From positions 310,001-374,000 of the forward strand of contig NZ_JAGIXS010000005.1 in assembly GCF_030014915.1 (NCBI RefSeq): 64,000 nt of DNA, given 5' to 3'. The notes below the pieces were generated by a model. It did no database searches. It saw only the letters and a program-made list of their open reading frames with translations, and was not told the DNA's origin. Below, piece by piece: positions 6,776 to 21,633 of the stretch. The first letter of the stretch is position 1, and each line of letters opens with the position of its first letter. The stretch comes from Pelomonas sp. V22 (GTDB lineage Bacteria; Pseudomonadota; Gammaproteobacteria; Burkholderiales; Burkholderiaceae_C). A program made the position numbers and the translations under genes.

Positions 6776-9466
6776 TCAGAGCGGCAGCTTGGGCCGGTGC
6801 GCCGCATCCGGCTCGGCGATGAAGGCCTGCAGCTCGGCCGCACGGCCATGCTTGGGTGAGAGGCCCACGAAGGTCTTGTAGGCCTCCAGTGCTTTCGCAT
6901 CGTCGCCGGCCTGCAGCCGCGCATCGCCGAGGTTGAGCCAGGCCAGGGCCCGGCTGCCATCCATCGCAATGGCCTTTTCGTACCAGCGCGCCGCCTCGGC
7001 CGGCTTGCCGCGCTTGAAGTAGACGAAGCCGAGGTTGTTGGCCGCGAGGGCGAATGAGGGCTGCTGCTTCAGTGCCTCGACGAAGGCGGCCTCGGCCTCG
7101 TCGTAGCGGCGCTCCTTGTAGAGCTGCAGGCCGCGGTCGTTGGCGCGCTGGGCGGCCACACGCGAGCCGGTCTCGACCTTGGCGGTGGAGGTGGAGAGCG
7201 ACTGCTCCTTGCCATCCAGCCCGGTGATGGTCACCTTCACCGCACTGGCGGCGGTCTGCGGCGAAGCCACCTCGTCGATGCGCTTGGCCAGGCGGCTGGC
7301 GGCGGCGTCGAGCTGGTTGCTGTCGCCGCTCAAGGCCTGCTCCACCACCGGCAGCTCGAACACGAACTCGCCGCCCTCCGAGCCCGGCAGGCTGCCGAAG
7401 GCCGGCGTCTGGTGCGCGATGGCCGAGACGGCCGGCGCTACATAGGCGGCCAGCTCGGTGCCGGTGATCAGGCCGTCGCCGTTCAGGTCGGCCTTGCCCG
7501 ACAGGGCCTGCAAGAGCGTCCAGGTGAAGACCGAATGCCCGCCAGGGCCATCGTCGGCCACCTGTTGGTCGGCGCCACCGGCCGTCATCATCTGCCGGCC
7601 TATGCGGCGGCTGTTGTCGCGCGCGAAATTGGCGGCGCCGCCGCGCGTGAGGCCGAGGCCCGAGTAGCAGGCGTCGATGACGAAGAGCGCATGCTTGGCG
7701 CTCAAGGCCTCGGCCACTTCCTGCAGTTGCGGCATGGCGATGGCGTCGGTCTGCAAATCATCCTGCGAAGCATCGACCGGGATCACATAGCCGATCTCGC
7801 GGCCGCTGGGCAGGCGCCGCGTGCTGCCGTGGCCGGCGAAGAACACCAGCACGCGGTCGTCGCGCTTGACCCGCTTGGCATCGCCGAGCTTGTCGTTCAG
7901 CGCGCGCAGGATGTTGGCGCGCGTGGCCTCGCCATCGAGCAGCATCGTGATGTTCTCGGCGCGGAAGCCGAAGCGCGTCTCCAGCGCCTCACGCATGGCC
8001 TTGGCATCGCGGGCCGCATGCGAGAGGCGTGGCCATTTGTCGTACTGGTCGATACCGACGATCAGCGCATGGCTGTCGCGGTAGAGGCTGGTGCCGGCCG
8101 TGGGCATGGGCGCGGGCGCCGCCGCGTCGGCCGTGACGATGCGGCCGTCCTTCCAGCTGGCGAAGCGGTAGCCTTCGGCGCTCAATTGGTCGAGCACCAG
8201 GGGCAGGGCCTGGACGGTGCGGGCATGGATGTCATGGAAGAGCACGATGCCGCGCTGGCGCTTGTCCAGCTCGCCGAGCACGCGCGCGGCGATGGATTTG
8301 GGGATGGGGTCAGACCAGTCCAGCGAGTCGATGTTCCACATCATCGAGCGCAGCTTCAGCGCCTCGACGGTGGCCAGCGCGGCCTCGTTGCGCGCGCCGT
8401 AAGGGAAGCGGAACAGCGGCGCTCCTTGCCGGCCGGCCTTGTCGAGCAGGGCCTCGGTGTTGGCGGCTTCTTCGCGCACCTTGGCCTGTTCGAACTTGGA
8501 CATCAGGCCATGGGTGAAGCTGTGGTTGGCGAGCTGGTGGCCGGCGGCCAGAACCCGCTGCGCCACCTGGCTGCCCGGCCCAGGCAAGACCTGGCCCTTG
8601 GCGTCAAGCTTGCCGAGGTTCTGGCCCAGCTGAAAAAAAACGGCGGGCGCCTGGTAGCGCTTGAGGATTTCGAGGATCTCGTCGGTGTAGCGGCCATGCG
8701 GGCCGTCGTCGAAGGTCAGCAGGACCGTCTTCGCTGGCAGGTCCTCGCCGAACAGCTCGCGCGGTGCTGCCGATGAAGCCGCCGGTGCCGGCGTGGCGCT
8801 GGCATAGGGCACGATGGTGGCGTAGTCGCGCAGGATCTGCTCGCGGCTGTAGAGGCTGCGCAGCTTGGCCACGTAGTCGCTCCACTTCTCGCGCTTGAGC
8901 TCGATGCCGCGCTTGTTGCCGAAGCGGCCGAAGACGTCCTTCAGCTCGCGCTCGTAAGCCTGTTCGACCTCGGCCAGCACGGCCAGGTCTTCGTTCGCGC
9001 GCTTGGCCAGCTTCAGCGCCGCCAGGCTTTGCGCGCCGGCGTACTGCTCGGCGATGCGGGCGAGGTAGTCCTTGAAGGCCAGGCGGTCGGCATCGAACCA
9101 GCTGGGCTCGGACTCGATGCGGTCCAGCACCTGGGCCAGCGCGGCCACGAGGGCCGGGTCCTGGTGGGCGGCCGAGAGCTTCCACAGCGCTTCCGTGCCC
9201 TCGCGCATCTCGTGGAAGATCAGCTGCCCCACGGCCGCGACGGCGCGGCGCTCGGCAGGCTTGAGTTGAGCCTCGCCGTCCATCAGCACGATCATCTGGC
9301 GGTAGCGCTTGAGCAACTGGTCGACGCCCTGCTGCAGCTGGGCCAGTTGCGCGGCATTGGCAGCAGGCGAACTCGCGGCGGAGGGGGCTTCGGCGCTCTT
9401 GGGCTGGCAGGCGCTCAAGGCCAGCAGGCCGGCGCAGAGCAGGGCGGTGCGCAATGGACGAGACAA
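6776..9466 (-). CDS. Lipoprotein fusing polysaccharide deacetylase, caspase-like protease, EF-hand loop and TPRs
   Basis: The 896-residue product starts at a TTG at 9466, supported by GGGGAG eight bases upstream and by a lipobox LSAC with Cys20. Residues 40-220 are helical. A NodB polysaccharide-deacetylase domain (about 245-440) has all five motifs: TFDDGP (Asp253/Asp254), NHSFTH (His315/His319), RFPYG, DSLDW and LFHDIH. A caspase (C14) domain (about 463-705) has FFAGHGS (His546) and VIDACYSG (Cys600). Inside it, residues 660-671 form a canonical EF-hand calcium loop (D-x-N-x-D-G ending in Glu). The C-terminus (about 765-880) has three TPR repeats. The protein should be anchored in the envelope and could both deacetylate a glycan and cleave proteins. 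Substrates are unknown. It is divergent from purB. Confidence 0.9.
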   Translation of the reverse strand: MSRPLRTALLCAGLLALSACQPKSAEAPSAASSPAANAAQLAQLQQGVDQLLKRYRQMIVLMDGEAQLKPAERRAVAAVGQLIFHEMREGTEALWKLSAAHQDPALVAALAQVLDRIESEPSWFDADRLAFKDYLARIAEQYAGAQSLAALKLAKRANEDLAVLAEVEQAYERELKDVFGRFGNKRGIELKREKWSDYVAKLRSLYSREQILRDYATIVPYASATPAPAASSAAPRELFGEDLPAKTVLLTFDDGPHGRYTDEILEILKRYQAPAVFFQLGQNLGKLDAKGQVLPGPGSQVAQRVLAAGHQLANHSFTHGLMSKFEQAKVREEAANTEALLDKAGRQGAPLFRFPYGARNEAALATVEALKLRSMMWNIDSLDWSDPIPKSIAARVLGELDKRQRGIVLFHDIHARTVQALPLVLDQLSAEGYRFASWKDGRIVTADAAAPAPMPTAGTSLYRDSHALIVGIDQYDKWPRLSHAARDAKAMREALETRFGFRAENITMLLDGEATRANILRALNDKLGDAKRVKRDDRVLVFFAGHGSTRRLPSGREIGYVIPVDASQDDLQTDAIAMPQLQEVAEALSAKHALFVIDACYSGLGLTRGGAANFARDNSRRIGRQMMTAGGADQQVADDGPGGHSVFTWTLLQALSGKADLNGDGLITGTELAAYVAPAVSAIAHQTPAFGSLPGSEGGEFVFELPVVEQALSGDSNQLDAAASRLAKRIDEVASPQTAASAVKVTITGLDGKEQSLSTSTAKVETGSRVAAQRANDRGLQLYKERRYDEAEAAFVEALKQQPSFALAANNLGFVYFKRGKPAEAARWYEKAIAMDGSRALAWLNLGDARLQAGDDAKALEAYKTFVGLSPKHGRAAELQAFIAEPDAAHRPKLPL

Positions 9467-9499
9467 GATCGGGCTCCCCGAGGATTTTTGTTGGACTGA

Positions 9500-10972
<1,473 letters not shown>

Positions 10973-10988
10973 GTGCGGATCTGAGCGC

Positions 10989-11660
10989 TCAGTTCAGCAC
11001 GCCCTTGCCCAGCCACTGACCCCACACATCGAGGCTGACCGTCTTGTCGGCCAAGCCCGGGTAGGCGGCCAGCGCGGCTTGCAGGGCGTCGCCATCGGTG
11101 GTCTTGGCGAACAGCACCTCCGCCACCGGACCGGTGGCGAGCGAGTACCAGGCGCCGAAACGGCCGCTGTCGACCTGCTGCTGCAGCAGCGCGCGGCGCT
11201 GAACCTGCGCGGCCGGCGTGGCCTTCTCGTCGCGGCCGATCAGTACGATGCGCGCTTCCTCGATGCCGCCGGGATTCACGGCCAGTGTGATCAAGGCCTT
11301 GTTGGGCCGGGCGACGGCGGCGTTGACCGTCATATAGCCCTCGCGCACGTACTCGTCCGGATCGAAGTAGCGCTGCAAGGCCTCGCGCGACGGCGCCTTG
11401 GCCACGACGATGCCGCGCTTGACGCGGGCCGGGTCGCGCATGGGCCCAGCGGCAAACAGCTTGCCTTCGGCATGCAGGCGCACGAAGTTGTCCAGATGGC
11501 CCTGCTGCATCTTTTGCACGGCCGCCTTGTCGTCCGGCGTGGGCTTGCCGGTCTCGAGGAAGATGAAGTACCACTCCCCGGTACTGCCCGTTTCGGCGGC
11601 CTGGGCCTGCAGCAGGGGAAGGGCGAGTGCGGAGGCAATCAAGAGCTGGCGGCGGCGCAT
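10989..11660 (-). CDS. Exported YciI-like domain protein
   Basis: The 223-residue protein has a signal peptide (RRRQLLIASALALPLLQAQA). Residues about 30-120 resemble the YciI/ferredoxin-like dimeric alpha-beta fold, with HLDNFVRLHAEGKLFAAGPM. A second, weaker copy may follow (about 130-215, DSGRFGAWYSLATGP). Two ATGs lie six bases apart; AGGAG directly abuts the first (11666) and is six bases from the second, so 11660 is the likely start. YciI proteins are mostly cytoplasmic and poorly understood, so an exported version is slightly unusual. Function is not assigned. It converges with purB. Confidence 0.75.
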   Translation of the reverse strand: MRRRQLLIASALALPLLQAQAAETGSTGEWYFIFLETGKPTPDDKAAVQKMQQGHLDNFVRLHAEGKLFAAGPMRDPARVKRGIVVAKAPSREALQRYFDPDEYVREGYMTVNAAVARPNKALITLAVNPGGIEEARIVLIGRDEKATPAAQVQRRALLQQQVDSGRFGAWYSLATGPVAEVLFAKTTDGDALQAALAAYPGLADKTVSLDVWGQWLGKGVLN

Positions 11661-11696
11661 GGGCATCTCCTGTGGGCTGGGTTTGATTCTGGCGGA

Positions 11697-12641
11697 TCAG
11701 GCCGCGACGTCGTCACACCAGGCCAGCGCGGCCACGCGCCAGCCGTCGGCGGTCTTGACGACTTGCAGCCGCTTCTCACCGCTGCCCTCGAAAGCCTGGC
11801 CGTCGAGCACGCCGGACTTGCGATAACGCAGGCGCAACTGGGCGATGCGGCCGAGCAGCTCGGTCTGCAGCGGGCCGTGCAAGCCTTCCGTGAACTCGCT
11901 CAATCGGCCGCCGAACAGCAGCTCGGCGCGCGGCTTGATGAACGTGCGCGGATCCATCAGCTCCAGGCCCTCGGGCCGGTCGCAGGCGATGCTGGCGTGG
12001 GGCAGCAGCCAGCGCGGCAGACTGGCGATCAGCGGTATCGCGCCCTGCCGGTTGTCGAAGGCGCCCAGCACGCGGTGCAGCAGCAGCTCGATCTGGGCGA
12101 TGTCGTCCAGGGGGGCGGTGGCCGGCGCGTCCCAGCGGAACAGCGCGGTCTCGCGGGTCTCGCCATCGAGCACGGTGGTTTCGACATGTCGAAGGCCAAT
12201 GCCTTCCAGCACGCGGGCCGAGGCGGTGTTGCTGGGTGAGGTGATGCCGAGGATGGTGTTCAGCCCCAGCACCTCATGGCCGTAGCGCAGGCAGGCGGCA
12301 GCGGCCTCGCGGGCATAGCCGGCGCCCCAGGCGCGCGGCACGAAGCCGTAGCCCACGTCCACATGGGGCAGGCTGTCGCGCTTGATCAGGCCGCACATGC
12401 CGAGCAGGGCGCCATCCGCGAGGCGCTCCACGGCCCAGAAGCCGAAGCCCTGGAACCAGTAGCCGCCGACCAGGCGGTCGGTGATGAAGGCGCGGGCAGC
12501 GTCGAGGCTGTGGACATTGCGGTCGCCGATGTTCTGCAGCCAGGACGGCTCGTTGAGCAGCTCCAGGATGAACTCGGCGTCGCCGGGTTTGTCGGCGTCG
12601 AACCAGCGCAGCCGCAGCCGCTCGGTGCTCAGGACCTGCAT
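11697..12641 (-). CDS. GNAT acetyltransferase fused to an NTF2-like domain
   Basis: The first about 170 residues of this 314-residue protein are a RimJ/RimL-type GNAT domain: STERLRLRWFDADKPGD, VDVGYGFVPRAWGAGYAREA (acetyl-CoA pyrophosphate loop) and the SNTASARVLEGIGL helix. Residues about 176-314 look like an NTF2/SnoaL-type domain, with IAQIELLLHRVLGAFDNRQG at its start and GEKRLQVVKTADGWRVAALAW as terminal strands. GNATs of this group acetylate N-termini, ribosomal proteins or small amines. The substrate here is unknown, and the added domain may bind it. The gene is divergent from pyrF. Confidence 0.8.
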   Translation of the reverse strand: MQVLSTERLRLRWFDADKPGDAEFILELLNEPSWLQNIGDRNVHSLDAARAFITDRLVGGYWFQGFGFWAVERLADGALLGMCGLIKRDSLPHVDVGYGFVPRAWGAGYAREAAAACLRYGHEVLGLNTILGITSPSNTASARVLEGIGLRHVETTVLDGETRETALFRWDAPATAPLDDIAQIELLLHRVLGAFDNRQGAIPLIASLPRWLLPHASIACDRPEGLELMDPRTFIKPRAELLFGGRLSEFTEGLHGPLQTELLGRIAQLRLRYRKSGVLDGQAFEGSGEKRLQVVKTADGWRVAALAWCDDVAA

Positions 12642-12705
12642 CGCTTCTCTCTCCCCGATTTCAAAAGCAGGACAATAGCGGGTCTTCGCGCCCCTGACTC
12701 AAGCC

Positions 12706-13527
12706 ATGAACTTCGTCCAGCAGATCCACGCCGCCGCCAGCCTCAACAACTCCCTGCTGTGCGTGGGCCTGGACCCGGAACCGGCCAAGTTCCCGGGCGC
12801 CTGGAAGGGCGATGCCTCGCGCATCTACGACTTCTGCTCCGCCATCGTCGACGCGACCAAGGACCTGGTGATCGCCTTCAAGCCGCAGATCGCCTACTTC
12901 CATGCCCAGCGCGCCGAAGACCAGCTGGAGCGCCTGATGGCCCACATCAAGCGCGTGGCGCCCCAGGTGCCGGTGATCCTCGACGCCAAGCGCGGCGACA
13001 TCGGCTCCACCGCCGAGCAGTACGCCCGCGAGGCCTTCGAGCGCTACCAGGCCGATGCCGTGACCCTCTCGCCCTTCATGGGCTTCGACACCATCGAGCC
13101 CTATTTGCGCTACCCCGACAAGGGCGCCATCCTGCTGTGCCGCACTTCCAACACCGGCGGCAATGACTGGCAGATGCAGCGCCTGGCCGATGTGCCGGGC
13201 CAGCCTCGCCTCTATGAGCACCTGGCCCGCCTCGCCGAAACCGAGTGGAACAAGAACGGCCAACTGGGCCTGGTGGTGGGCGCGACCTTCCCCGAGGAAA
13301 TCGCCCGCGTGCGCGAGCTGGCGCCGACGCTGCCGCTCCTGATCCCCGGCGTGGGCGCCCAGGGCGGCGATGCGGCGGCCACGGTCAAGGCCGGCTGGCG
13401 CGAGGGTGCTCCCATCATCGTCAACAGCTCGCGGGCCGTGCTTTACGCCAGCTCGGGCGAGGACTTCGCCGCGGCCGCCCGTCGCGTGGCGATGCAGACG
13501 CGCGACAGCTTGAACGCGGCGCGCTGA
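12706..13527 (+). CDS. pyrF: Orotidine-5'-phosphate decarboxylase (type 2)
   Basis: The 273-residue product carries the active-site signature [17 protein letters not shown] (about residues 91-107), with the Asp-Lys-Asp charge network that drives decarboxylation of OMP to UMP. The N-terminus [10 protein letters not shown] and [13 protein letters not shown] are barrel strands of the longer type 2 family found in beta-proteobacteria and actinobacteria. It acts last in UMP synthesis. A GACAAT sequence at 12671-12676, about 30 bases before the ATG, could be the -10 box. It is a single gene between the GNAT fusion and a hybrid kinase. Confidence 0.97.
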   Translation: MNFVQQIHAAASLNNSLLCVGLDPEPAKFPGAWKGDASRIYDFCSAIVDATKDLVIAFKPQIAYFHAQRAEDQLERLMAHIKRVAPQVPVILDAKRGDIGSTAEQYAREAFERYQADAVTLSPFMGFDTIEPYLRYPDKGAILLCRTSNTGGNDWQMQRLADVPGQPRLYEHLARLAETEWNKNGQLGLVVGATFPEEIARVRELAPTLPLLIPGVGAQGGDAAATVKAGWREGAPIIVNSSRAVLYASSGEDFAAAARRVAMQTRDSLNAAR

Positions 13528-13534
13528 GACCGCG

Positions 13535-13558
13535 CACAGGGCCCGGAAGGGGCCTGTG
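13535..13558 (+). terminator. Hairpin after pyrF
   Basis: CACAGG-G-CCC, loop GGAA, then GGG-G-CCTGTG gives nine pairs with one G-G mismatch, eight bases after the pyrF stop. No U-tract follows, so it may be a weak or Rho-assisted terminator. The remaining roughly 180 bases up to the next gene show nothing else clear. Confidence 0.4.
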
Positions 13559-13738
13559 GCTGTCGAAGGCCCGCCACAATCCGTGTGGTCAGGGCTGAGC
13601 AGTATTTCTCGCTCTGTCGCGCCGATCGTGACCTGCGCGGCAAAGCGGGCGGTTTTCGCGCCGACGGGGCCGCTCTCTATGGCCCGGTGACCGCCTTCTG
13701 GGTCAGACTCACGCTTCTGATGCCGGGAGCATGGCCGC

Positions 13739-16700
13739 GTGATCAAGAAGAGCAGGGACACCCTCGAGGAACTGAGCAGCCTGGTTGGCCAGGAACATGA
13801 CCTGGCGACCCAGCAGGGGGCGCTCGAGAGCCGCATCCAGTGGCGCTCGGTGCGCCTGCTGGCGGGTGGCTGCGGCACGCTGGGCCTGGCACTGAGCCTG
13901 GCGCTCTTGATTTACCGCAGGCCGGATGAGCTGATGCAGGGCTGGCTGATGCCGCTGCTGCTGGTGCTGATGAGCGGCCTGTGCTTCATCGGCCTGTGCT
14001 TCATCGGCCTGTGGAAGCTGCCCCGGCGCTACGGACGCGGCTTCGTGCTCGCCGTGCTGTTCAGCGTGGTGTTCGTCGCCGTGGCAGCGGCCTTCGTGCG
14101 CCAGGCCGGCATCAATGCTGTCGGTCTGGGAGTGCTGGCGCTGACCGTGGCCATGGCCACGGCCATACAGGGCCTGCGCTCCGGCCTGGCGATGCTGGCG
14201 GCGGCCGGTGCGGGCCTGGCGGCCATCGCCTGGGGCCAGCTGAGCGGCGAGATCGTTCCGAGGACCGGGCCGCCCCGGATCCCCTTGATGCTGGCTGCTC
14301 ATGCCGTGGTCTTGCTGACCGGCCTGGTGGTGGGCCTGGCGACCCTGCGCATGGTCAAGCGGTCGGTCAGCGAGGCCAACGACCGCAATGCCCGCTTTCG
14401 CCACCTGCTGTCGATGGCGGCCGATTGGTATTGGGAGATGGACCGCGAGTTCCGCTTCACCCACCTGGCCGAGGACAAGCCCGGCTCCTCGGGCCTCGAC
14501 CTCAGCTCGCGCCTCGGCAAGACGCCCTGGGAGCTGGAGAACATGGGCCTGTCGGACGAGGAGCTCGATGCCCACCGCGCCGACCTCGAATCGCACCGCT
14601 CCTTCCATGGCCTGGTGGCGCGCCGCCGCAGCAGCGACGGCGGCCAGCGCTATGTGTCGATCAGCGGGGAGCCGCGCTTCGATGCCGAGGGCAACTTCCG
14701 CGGCTATTGGGGCGTGGGCCGCGACGTGACCAACGAGGTCCAGGCCGAGCAGACCATCCAGGCCACCGAGACGCGCTACCGCGAGCTGTTCCGCCGCTCA
14801 CCGAGCCCGCTGGTGCTGCACCGCTGGGGCCGCGTGCTGGATGCCAACCCGGCCGCCATGGCCATGTTCGGCTACACCCAGCGCTCCAGCATGATCGGCC
14901 AGGACATCTTTGCCCATTACGAGCCGGGCGAGGACGAACGGGCCCGCCAGCGCGCCGCCCGCATCGAGGCCATGCCGGTGGGCGCGATGCTGCCGCAGGC
15001 CGAGTTCCGCCTGCGCACGCTGTCGCGCCGGCGCCGCCTGGTGCAGGTCACGACGGTGCGGGTTGATGCCATCGGCGGTCCGGCCACGCTGTCCTTCTTC
15101 ATTGACCAGACCGAGGCCTCGCGCGCCCAGGAGGCGCTGCGCCGCTCCGAGGCCCTGCTCTCGCACCTGGTGGCCACCAGCCCCGACGTGATCACGCTGA
15201 CCGAGATGGCGACCGGCCGCTACGCCATGGTCAACAAGACCTTCGAGCAGCTGAGCGGCTACACCACCGAGGAGGTGTTGGGCCGCACGGCCGACGAGCT
15301 CGGTATCTGGTACGACCCCGAGGACCGCGCCCGCGTGGTGGCGGCGGTGCGGGAGCATGGCAGGGCGAGCGAGCTGCCGGTCAGCTTCCGCAGCAAGTCA
15401 GGCCTGCCGGTGTCCATGGTGCTGTCGGCCGCGCCCTTCGAGATGGAGGGCCAGAGCTACCTGGTCATCAATGCCCGCGACGTGACCGACACCGAGCGCA
15501 CCCGCCTCGTGCACTCGGCCATCCTCGAGAACGCCTCCATCGGCATCACGCTCACGCGCGACCAGCATTTCGTGCTGGTCAACCCGCTGGTGGAGCAGAT
15601 GTTCGGCTGGGGGCCGGGCGAGCTGGTGGGCCAGCATGGCAGCGTGGTCTGGCCGAGCGTGGAGGACTGGCAACTGGTCGGCGCCGAGCTGGGGCCGCGC
15701 CTGGCGTCCGGCGAACAGGTCGAGACCGAGCGCTCGATGAAGCGCCGCGACGGCTCCACCTTCCTGTGCCGCTTGCTGGCCCGCGCGGTGGACCCCAACC
15801 ACCCGAGCCGCGGCGGCACGATCTGGATTCTTGAAGATGTGACCGAGCGCCGCCGCGTCGAGGCCGCGCTGGCCCAGGCCAAGGACGAGGCGCAGGCCGC
15901 CAACCGCGCCAAGAGCGCCTTCCTGGCCAACACCAGCCATGAGATCCGCACGCCCTTGAACGGCCTCGTGGGCCTCGCGCGCATGCTGCAGCAGCCCGAC
16001 ATGAAGGAGGACAAGCGGCGCGAGTACCTGGACCAGATGCTGGACAGCGCCGAGAGCCTCTCGGGCCTGATCTCCGACATCCTCGACCTTTCCAAGATCG
16101 AGGCCGGCCGCCTGACGCTGGAGACGGTGCCTTTCGCGCTGCGCGACATGCTCGGCACGATGAAGCTGGCCTACCTGACGCTGGCGCAGGCGCGCGGCCT
16201 CACGTTCCAGATCGAAGTCGACGCGAGCGTGCCGGCCTGGGTGGTGGGCGACCCGGTGCGCACCCGTCAGATCCTCTCCAACTACCTGACCAATGCGCTC
16301 AAGTTCACCGAGAGCGGCTCGGTGGCCGTGCGCGTGCGGGCGCTGAGCGCCGAGCGCGTGCGCATCGAGGTGCAGGACACCGGCCCCGGCATCTCGCCCG
16401 AGCTGCGCGAGCGCCTGTTCCAGCCGTTCACGCAGGCCGACGAATCGACCACGCGGCGCTTCGGCGGCACCGGCCTCGGCCTCTCGATCTGCCGCGAGCT
16501 GGCCGAGCTGATGGGCGGCCAGGTCGGCGTCGACAGCGAATACGGCCAGGGCTCGGTCTTCTGGGCCGAACTGGACCTGCCGGCCGCGCCCACGCCCATC
16601 AGCACCCAGCTGCGCGAGGCGCGCAACAACGAGGACCTCGAAGGCCTGCGTGTGCTGATGGTCGAGGACAACCCGGTCAACATGATGATCGCCGTGGCCC

Positions 16701-17047
16701 TGCTGGAGCAGTGGGGCCTGGAGGTGGCGCAGGCCAGCGACGGCAGCCAGGCCATCGAGGCCATCAACGCCGCCGCCACGCTGGGCAAGCCCTATGACGC
16801 CGTGCTGATGGACGTGCAGATGCCGGTGATGAGCGGCCACGAGGCCACGCGCGTGGTGCGCCGCCGCTTCAATGCGACCGAACTGCCCATCATTGCGCTG
16901 ACCGCCGCCGCCCTGATCTCCGAGCGCGATGAAGCCCTGGCTGCGGGCATGAACGACTTCCTGACCAAGCCCATCGATGCCCAGCGCCTGCGCCAGGCGC
17001 TGGTGCGCCTGATCGGCCACAAGGACAACGACAAGCAGCGCAGCTGA
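13739..17047 (+). CDS. Hybrid histidine kinase with multi-pass membrane domain, four PAS domains and receiver
   Basis: The 1102-residue protein starts at a GTG at 13739 preceded by GGGAG at nine bases. About six hydrophobic segments lie between residues 40 and 210 (a MASE-like membrane sensor). Four PAS domains follow at roughly 215-340, 345-465, 467-590 and 595-710. Then come HisKA with TSHEIRTPLNG (His734), HATPase with N-box TNALKFTESG, DTGPGIS and GGTGLGLSI, and a receiver domain (about 976-1092) with VLMDVQMP (Asp1025) and FLTKPID. It should sense signals at or in the membrane and pass phosphate His to Asp internally. No HPt domain or dedicated regulator is adjacent; an HPt is present in the convergent kinase whose stop is nine bases away. 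Confidence 0.93.
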   Translation: MIKKSRDTLEELSSLVGQEHDLATQQGALESRIQWRSVRLLAGGCGTLGLALSLALLIYRRPDELMQGWLMPLLLVLMSGLCFIGLCFIGLWKLPRRYGRGFVLAVLFSVVFVAVAAAFVRQAGINAVGLGVLALTVAMATAIQGLRSGLAMLAAAGAGLAAIAWGQLSGEIVPRTGPPRIPLMLAAHAVVLLTGLVVGLATLRMVKRSVSEANDRNARFRHLLSMAADWYWEMDREFRFTHLAEDKPGSSGLDLSSRLGKTPWELENMGLSDEELDAHRADLESHRSFHGLVARRRSSDGGQRYVSISGEPRFDAEGNFRGYWGVGRDVTNEVQAEQTIQATETRYRELFRRSPSPLVLHRWGRVLDANPAAMAMFGYTQRSSMIGQDIFAHYEPGEDERARQRAARIEAMPVGAMLPQAEFRLRTLSRRRRLVQVTTVRVDAIGGPATLSFFIDQTEASRAQEALRRSEALLSHLVATSPDVITLTEMATGRYAMVNKTFEQLSGYTTEEVLGRTADELGIWYDPEDRARVVAAVREHGRASELPVSFRSKSGLPVSMVLSAAPFEMEGQSYLVINARDVTDTERTRLVHSAILENASIGITLTRDQHFVLVNPLVEQMFGWGPGELVGQHGSVVWPSVEDWQLVGAELGPRLASGEQVETERSMKRRDGSTFLCRLLARAVDPNHPSRGGTIWILEDVTERRRVEAALAQAKDEAQAANRAKSAFLANTSHEIRTPLNGLVGLARMLQQPDMKEDKRREYLDQMLDSAESLSGLISDILDLSKIEAGRLTLETVPFALRDMLGTMKLAYLTLAQARGLTFQIEVDASVPAWVVGDPVRTRQILSNYLTNALKFTESGSVAVRVRALSAERVRIEVQDTGPGISPELRERLFQPFTQADESTTRRFGGTGLGLSICRELAELMGGQVGVDSEYGQGSVFWAELDLPAAPTPISTQLREARNNEDLEGLRVLMVEDNPVNMMIAVALLEQWGLEVAQASDGSQAIEAINAAATLGKPYDAVLMDVQMPVMSGHEATRVVRRRFNATELPIIALTAAALISERDEALAAGMNDFLTKPIDAQRLRQALVRLIGHKDNDKQRS
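13976..14005 (+). repeat. 15-base perfect tandem duplication inside a transmembrane segment
   Basis: The unit GGCCTGTGCTTCATC occurs twice in a row and is followed by a third partial copy. It adds five residues (the repeated CFIGL) to a membrane helix of the hybrid kinase without breaking the frame. Confidence 0.85.
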
Positions 17048-17056
17048 GCGCCGGCC

Positions 17057-20964
<3,908 letters not shown>

Positions 20965-20968
<4 letters not shown>

Positions 20969-21633
20969 GGGCTCAGGGGTCGGGCCAGCAAGCTGTCCCA
21001 GAGCGTTGGCGGGATGCTGGCCAGGTACTCGAAGCCGCCTTTGCCGTGCGGCTGCAGGATGACGACCGTGCCTTCCGGGTTGACGAAGTAGCCGATCAGG
21101 TCGGCCAGATTGGGGGCATGCGCGATCAGCACCGTGTTGCTGCCTGCCGGCGGCGGCGTGGACACGAGCCTTCGGATCGTGACGAGCAGCGGCTTCTTCT
21201 GCTCCGACGTGAAGTTGGCGGAATACATCAGGTCATGCTCGCTGCGGCGCGGAAGGTCCGGGAAGGCGAGCAGGGCGGAGTCGCGCGTGCGGCACGTCGG
21301 GCTGTACAGCACCTCGTGCACCGGGATGCCCAGGCGGCGGAAGCGCTGGCCCAGCAGGCGCATGCCGGCACGCCCCTCCTCGCTGAGCACCCGCTGGGTT
21401 TCGCAGTTGCTGAGATCGACGGGCAGGTGGTCGGCTCGGCTGTTGTCGGTGGCGCCGTGGCGGATGTAGAGCACATAGCCGCCCTGGCGCAGGGCCTTCA
21501 GTTGGGCCGGCGTGGCCATGCGTTCCTTGAAGGCCGGTGAGCTGGCTGCCTGCGCCTGCGCTTGCACCAGAGCGGGCGCGCATGCCAGCAGCGAGGCGCC
21601 GAGCAGGCTGTGCAGCAGCAGCCACCGCCTCAT
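20965..21633 (-). CDS. Periplasmic histidine-phosphatase-family protein
   Basis: A 222-residue protein with a signal peptide ending near VQAQAQA. The branch 1 histidine-phosphatase (phosphoglycerate-mutase-like) motifs are present: [10 protein letters not shown] with the phospho-accepting histidine, [11 protein letters not shown] with the phosphate-pocket arginine, and [10 protein letters not shown] with the second histidine. Exported members act on small phosphoesters or glycan phosphates. It sits between an HD-GYP gene and a hybrid kinase and overlaps both by four bases (ATGA at 21630-21633 and 20965-20968). That arrangement suggests it modifies or produces the signal read by the kinase's periplasmic domain. 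This role is inference. Confidence 0.85.

Noticed and set aside
6738-6779. TTGATCAG repeats as FNR-type operators
   Set aside because: They lie between two converging genes where no promoter is expected; spacing does not match TTGAT-N4-ATCAA.
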